A stretch of DNA of 64,000 nucleotides from Maea johnstoni (Eukaryota > Annelida > Polychaeta > Spionida > Magelonidae): positions 72,064,895 to 72,128,894 of the forward strand of contig OZ012684.1 in NCBI GenBank assembly GCA_963942565.1, written 5' to 3'. A model generated the notes under the pieces. That model saw only the letters and a list, made by a program, of their open reading frames with translations, ran no database searches and was not told where the DNA came from. Every line of letters starts with the position of its first letter. Position 1 is the stretch's first letter. A program made the position numbers and the translations under genes. Below are positions 58,319 through 64,000 of the stretch, one piece after another.

Positions 58319-59138
58319 TATCAGAGGGATTTTGAGTTTTTTTATGAGTATAAGGAGTTTTCCTGTAATTCAGATAACATATAAATAAATATTGATATTA
58401 AGCTTTACTGGGAGTTATAAGGGTTTCTTAGAATAGATTAGGATAGATATTCATGTATATATTTTGGGTTTCTGATCAGCCAGTAGTACAAGATAACTAC
58501 AGTGGCTAATTAAGTTAATACCTCTAGCATTTAGATACTTCTTTTACTTGTCACAATGGGCCCTACTCAGCTTTCACTCAGCTTATCCCTACCAGCTGGC
58601 ACTATTGTCCTGATTGGATTGCAATCCAATCCACAGACTCCTTGTCTGCCTGCCAGCTCTGCCAACCCCTTGAGCAGCCCAAACATTGCAATTAGGGGGA
58701 GTTGCCTGCCAGCTCTGCCAACCCCTGAGTGGCCCACACATTGCAATTAGGGGGATTAGAGATACCAGACTGGCTGGGTGAGTTGTAGGTTGAGCCATGC
58801 ATACAAAGGTTGATTAAAATAATTGTTCAATTCTATGTATTGTATTATTGTATATTGGTACCAGGTGGTCAGAGGAGCACAGTGCAGGTCAGGGTCTGAT
58901 TCTGATTGGTCAAACCAACTGGAGGTGCCAGTGCACTGCCACATGGCCTTATTGGAATGTCCAGTGATTGGCTAATCAATCCGATTGGTCAATCCTGGTC
59001 CACTCAACTCATACCTTCTTACAAATACCCCTGCTTGACACTGACTCCTCAGTTCATCCTGGGACACCCTCTCAGTGATAACAAATAAAGACTTCAACTA
59101 CAACTACAAGACTCCATAGTGATTTTATAACTACAATA
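58319..59138 (+). repeat. 3' LTR, 820 bp
   Basis: Reads the same as 48573-49392 at a constant offset of 9746 with no indel. Followed by TATG (59139-59142), the right copy of the target duplication. Confidence 0.93.
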
Positions 59139-59142
59139 TATG

Positions 59143-59821
59143 TATGCATGGTAGTGAGTTGATTCTCTATACCTGGCTGAGGGCTATAGCAAGAGTAGGA
59201 GCTCTGAATACTGTGAGAAACTCAGCCTGCTGCTATGGAAAAGACACACTCCAGGCACCCTTTACTAGCTGACACAATTCACAGATGTCGCTGGTGTTTT
59301 TATAATTTCATGGCAATGTGCTTTCAGCGGCTATGTTTTCAACTAGTGTTATATCTAAAGAAGTAGCCACGCAGGCTTGCAGTTGCAAAGAATTAATAGA
59401 AAAAAGTGATGGTTTATGTAACTGTCTTTGTCTGGTCCAGACTGACTAATGTGAGTGTGAAGCTTCAATGAAATATTTAGTAAGTGCCTTTGCCTCTTAG
59501 TAACATACTTCACCAGAGCCTTTTTATCATGTTGTAAATGAAAAAAAGCTCTTTGTAGCTTTCAAATCACCTTGTAGATAAAAAAGGTGAGCTGTTAGTG
59601 AAATACTTAATGACTTCTTCCTTTAGTCCTCCCTCATACCTCTCAGCTTAATCCTCCGCTGTGTATTTCACCAGACAATTGCGTCTTGTCAGATAGACTC
59701 TTTGTGGCTTTCGTCTTTGGAATCACCTTGTACTTTATTATAGAGTTGGACAAGTCTTCTTTTTTTAGCGACTGACGTCTTGGCACAGGAGTTGTTGATA
59801 CTCGGGGCTTGACATATCTTA
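59143..59821. other. Non-coding
   Basis: Ordinary intron-like or intergenic sequence; no feature recognised. Confidence 0.55.
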
Positions 59822-60032
59822 TTAACCATTATGCTGCTAGTGGCCAAGTTGGCCAATACAAAATGATGCAAAATCCTGAAAAATCACAGAAACCCTGGTA
59901 TATGGGTACTCATCTGAGAGTACTCCGTGAGGGCTGTCCAAGGAGTACCAACTTCACAGGGTTTTATTGGTTTTCAGAAATCTTTGTGCTTTGTGCATTG
60001 TATAGAAGTAACCCCAGCATTGGAGGGGTTAA
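59822..60032 (+). mobile_element. piggyBac-like TTAA MITE, family M2 copy 2
   Basis: Begins TTAACCATTATGCTGCT and ends CCAGCATTGGAGGGGTTAA, so the ends are inverted repeats of about 17 bp bounded by TTAA on both sides. It matches 21213-21429 block by block (AAATGATGCAAAA, ATGGGTACTCAT, AGAGTACTC). 211 bp, no coding capacity. Confidence 0.8.
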
Positions 60033-62916
60033 TGTGCAGAGAGGGGGATAGTAGTAGGTAGCAGAGGAGATCCTCTGACATGTTGTGTATCATCCTCCTC
60101 CCCCTCTGCTGGCCTGCTACAGATGCTGAGCAGATGGAGGATGGATGGGGAATGTTATTGGTGGAGATAGATGTAGTAGGGAGGGTGGCAGGGAAGGAGA
60201 GCCAGGACCAGCATGGTTTGGGTTGAGTTGTAGTTATCCTCATTCGGCCAACATATTCACTTCAGCGGCCTTGTAACACAGGGGCATCTTTAATCTTAAG
60301 GTGACATGACAATAGCTGCTATCAAGGCTTTAGCCAGGACTTTAAAACTGGACTTCCAAAGTGGACATTTTTACTTTTTTTCTGTGGAGATACCTAAGTG
60401 ATCAGCTACTAACCGCAAACATTCATTAACTAAATAAGAGAATGCTTATATTACCTTTAATAAGTTTTCTAGCATTTGCATTGAAGTGAGCATTTTCAGT
60501 TATTTGCTTGAAATTGACATTTGAAAAAGAAAATTGATCAAGACATATGAATATCCTGATGTGTAATGTTCAAGGGTTTGGCTGATCTTTAGCACCTGGA
60601 CTGGATTAAGGCTGGAATAAGCCCTGCCTGGTATAAGATACAGATGATCCAATAAGGTTTCACTGATTTGATTTGATTTTATTCGGTCTAGTAAGATGTG
60701 CATTACATAGCATTTGGCACACAAAAAATCATGCATTACTGTGACTAGATGGGGAGTCATAAACTGCTATGCAATATAATTCGAACCAGACACAGGATAT
60801 ATACACTAAAAGTTAGAAACTTATTTCCATAGTGGTCCCAGTGGTCACTGACTTGAACAAAACGAATAGGTGGTATGCATCTAGTTAATTGTTGTAGTTA
60901 ATTTCCACTTGTCATGATTGGTATTCTCAGCCATTGTTTTCCTCAACACATTGTGTATCCTCATCGAGCTGGAGATCTAAGCATGAGATACATGTATGCT
61001 GTTCTAGGGGCTCTTCATCCTTACGGACTGCCATTACCACAGTCTGCTGTCCATAACTGAGTTGATTTATGGTAAAAGGAAACCCTCATTACCAGGAACC
61101 TGAGATACCAAGGGGTTTTGATCAGTGCTCCATACATACCCATTATGCTATCCTACTGTTCATAGCACTAAGGACATAGATCAATGTTGACATAACAATA
61201 TCTGGTGTGTCTAGCCCTGAGGGTTCACTGACCAGTAGGTAGCCATCACATATAGTGGGAAGGGCAGGCGGTATATAGGTGAATTTCCCCTGTTGTTTCC
61301 GTGCATGGACAGGCAGTTGATGATCTACAGCAAAATGGAAATTGCATTTGACATTGTCATTACTTAGAGTGGCAGTCTGGTGTCTAGGTCAGACCAAGCT
61401 GCCGTTGCTATGTACAGGTCATCACAATCTAATACACACTCAATTATAAGGTGTCATATACAGTTCATCATAGGGGAACGATGCTGGCTTCTATAATGTG
61501 GATGGAAGTGGAAGCTTCCAATTAGCAGAGACAACATGTTTGTTCATGTGTTTGAGGTGTAGATGAAGGTAAGGTATAATCATGGCATGGTGAACCTACA
61601 GTTTTGCATGCTATAAAAGGGTCAGTGAATTTCCTTTCAATTGAAATGCAGTACATGTACTTTATATCCTGAGAAAGTACCGTTTTCACCTGATATTAAG
61701 GCAGTCGTTTAATATTGGCTTGTCATTGATCTGCCATTTGGTAATTGCTACAAATATTACTGCTAGGATACAGCAACTCTTTATCAATATATTGGCAGGA
61801 CAATTAGGTAGCCTACTTCTAACGCACACTTAGGTGTACCAGGAAGGGTTATAGAGGCTTGATGTACTTCACATGGTATTTCTTGTGTATAAATCTGTTT
61901 GCCCTCAAGTTGAGTATGGAGTTCATGTGGTACATGAGGAAACAGTAGCCCTCCATCGCTGACCTGATTCTATACATTAACCCTATCCTATCCACCGTGA
62001 ACTAGCAGTTAGTCAAATCAGGGGAAATTTTCAACACAGGAGCGAAATTGACAAAATATTCAAAAATCAAAATATTGAAATATATCTTGCAAATATATTT
62101 CATCCCAAAATAAGTGCAGAATCATCAGATTACGAGGATGCACCCGTGTGAGTGTGTTAAGGATCGAAACAGCTGAACATTGTAGGAGTGGCACTAGGTG
62201 AGGTCAATTGATCTGTGAACATGGTGCGCTGGCAGGCACTTCTGAAAGGATAGATACTAGTTATCTCCCGTCCTTAAGTACAGCACCACACATTTCCTGG
62301 TTGTAGATAAATTCCATTTTTTTAGGACAGAGTGGGACCTCAGTTCTTATCTGGGTTGTTACATACAGACATTTTACTGATGTGATAGGGCCAGACAAGG
62401 CATTTATTGATAGGGTTCAACATAGGTCAGCATTGAAACATCATCGCAGGGTCTAAGGAGATAGTTGGCCATCACACCAATTACTGTGTTGCCCCAAATA
62501 GCTACAGTTTCTAAGCATATTCCAAGCTGATATTAAACTCAGTGTTATTCAGAACCTGATAAGCTTATTCATTAACTAACTCACTAATCTGCAAAAAACA
62601 AGCAAATCAGTAAATTTTGGTCATTGCAAAACAAAGTTACTCATGCTTTTGAATGAAATATCTCATAGCCAGAAGGATCATGGTATGTATGATACTGCCA
62701 TCCTTACGGTTGTATTTGTGTATAGAATGACAGATGTAAGTCTGTGACAATGAGGGATTGGATCACACCGAAGCAGTCACTACATAGTTCTTCCTACTCC
62801 ATCATTTCATTGAAGTGATTTATGGGATAATAAAGAAAGTCCTGGGATGTGTCTATCTGTCTTCTTTATGTAGTGCAGGAGGTCTGAATATATGCCCCTT
62901 GTTAATGTGTTTGCTG
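60033..62916. other. Non-coding
   Basis: No supported gene or element. Short open frames on the minus strand near 59974-60243 and 60500-60760 show no domain. Confidence 0.55.
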
Positions 62917-63150
62917 ATATGACAATGGTGACGGTGCATAAAGGTCTGTAGTATTAAATAATTGTGCTTACTGCTCTAGTAGCATGAGACTAGTAGGATG
63001 TCAAAATGACAATGATTACAGTGCAAAATGATCTGTTTGGATTAACTAAATTGGACTCACTACTCTAGCAGCATCTAAAATGTCAATATGACATTGGTTA
63101 TGGTATAAAAATGTCTGCTGGATTAACCCCATAAAACTCATTGCATCCTG
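62917..63150 (+). repeat. Degenerate ~83-bp tandem array, three units
   Basis: ATGACAATGGTGACGGTGCA, ATGACAATGATTACAGTGCA and ATGACATTGGTTATGGTATA start successive units near 62919, 63006 and 63088, each followed by AA--TCTG and TTAA/TTAAC blocks. Confidence 0.7.
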
Positions 63151-64000
63151 GTAGTCTGGAACTTACTGAAACAGTTAAGTCATCACCTAGAACCGCAGAA
63201 TATCAAGTAGCTTCCTGGCCACCTGGTGAACAATCATAGAACTATTTTATAGTATATTGGACCACTGTTTCTATGATTGTAGAGCATGTAGCTAGGCTGG
63301 TCGGTATACCAGTGTCACAACCTGCATATGGTATATTATAGACTGATCTTTGTTTATGTACACAAAGTCTATATAGCTAGGCTAACACACTCTACCCCTG
63401 ATCACTACCCCAACCTTGCATTGTGACTATCAGCACCCAATGAAGAAAGACTGTGGGTCTATAAGTGTGTGCAAACAGTGCTATTTTCACCATTGTTTTA
63501 AAAGGACCCTGTCCCCAGAAATGCTAATCTTAGGCAAAAAGTGCAGCAGCAGGAGGGGAAACTGGTGGGTAGCTGATCATTAGCCCATGGTATTTATGAG
63601 TGGAAGTTGTTAGTAACTTGACCCGCTTGTGCTGACAGCAAAAATAGTTGCACAGGGTTGGAAATTAATATAGCACTACTTATAAACACACAGCAGCCTG
63701 CGGTTTGCTGCTGCCACCATCACCTAGTTACTTACCATGCCCTCTGTTACATGGTGAGGCAGTGAGATGAAAAGGTTACCTTTAATTAGATACAGTGCCA
63801 GTTATATACATTCTCCAGCTTGCGGTTTGCCACCATCGGGTCATCTACAATACCCTTCTGGCAGGGTGTTGTAAGAGGCCATAGGTAGGATGAGCAACTT
63901 GGGTAGTTGTGGCTTCACGGATAGTCAGAGCTAGCTCTGCAACTGTCAGTCAATCTTTATAGATGGAACTAGATATTTAGCTAAAATAAGGACTCACAAG
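63151..64000. other. Non-coding
   Basis: No gene seen. AGC-TGCGGTTTGC-GCCACCATC occurs twice (about 63695 and 63820), a small diverged duplication. Confidence 0.55.

Larger units (their letters stand above)
48573..59138 (+). mobile_element. Env-bearing Ty3/mdg4-type LTR element (Metaviridae), 10.57 kb
   Basis: Fossil virus-like element bounded by two 820-bp LTRs that read identical by eye and flanked by a TATG duplication. The order is LTR, primer-binding site, gag, pol (protease, reverse transcriptase, RNase H, integrase), env, an untranslated stretch with internal repeats, a polypurine tract and the LTR. Integrase after RNase H places it in the Ty3/retrovirus lineage. Two zinc knuckles in Gag resemble the Mag group, while the F-type env resembles errantiviruses; I do not assign a finer clade. 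It looks whole, with no obvious breaks, and identical LTRs mean a very recent insertion. It lies in the same orientation as the MAP7-like gene. Confidence 0.93.

Overview
The window looks like an intron-rich, AT-leaning genome of a marine invertebrate. An echinoderm or another invertebrate deuterostome is my guess, but nothing in the sequence settles it. The evidence is exons split by very long introns, many di- and trinucleotide microsatellites, several unrelated families of small DNA transposons, and an envelope-bearing Ty3-type LTR element. I see no bacterial operons, rRNA, tRNA genes or CRISPR arrays.

One host gene can be named: a plus-strand MAP7/ensconsin-family microtubule-associated protein. 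Two certain exons (4184-4416 and 45795-46068) carry the charged coiled-coil N-terminal region and the RRSVSTM motif. About 41 kb of intron separates them. Within or next to that intron are a candidate 36-nt micro-exon (4482-4517), a candidate internal promoter with a 15-codon first exon in compatible phase (26519-26563), a weaker second CpG-rich candidate first exon (about 29500-29918), and a possible third downstream exon (46197-46438).

The intron is a museum of small repeats. It holds two complete-looking non-autonomous hAT-like elements with different target-site lengths (5493-7251 and 7424-8418) and a two-copy hAT-like MITE family (9400-9718 and 30446-30683). It also holds a hAT end fragment (14485-14655), a piggyBac-like TTAA MITE (21213-21429, second copy at 59822-60032) and a tRNA-type SINE on the minus strand near 28.8 kb. 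Five poly(C)/poly(G) tracts and many old tandem duplications with units of about 80-205 bp complete it.

Downstream of the MAP7 exons, in the same orientation, lies an LTR element (48573-59138) of the Ty3/mdg4 type (Metaviridae). It has 820-bp LTRs that read identical, a 4-bp target duplication, gag, pol and an F-type (baculovirus/errantivirus-like) env. It looks whole and very young. Odd points are an Arg/Ser repeat domain in Gag, a chromodomain-like tail on Pol, and an Env with two membrane segments followed by a roughly 140-residue extra domain.

The last 5 kb (59.1-64 kb) is non-coding apart from a MITE and a short degenerate tandem array. Exon calls rest on homology I recall and on splice consensus read by eye; no transcript evidence was available.
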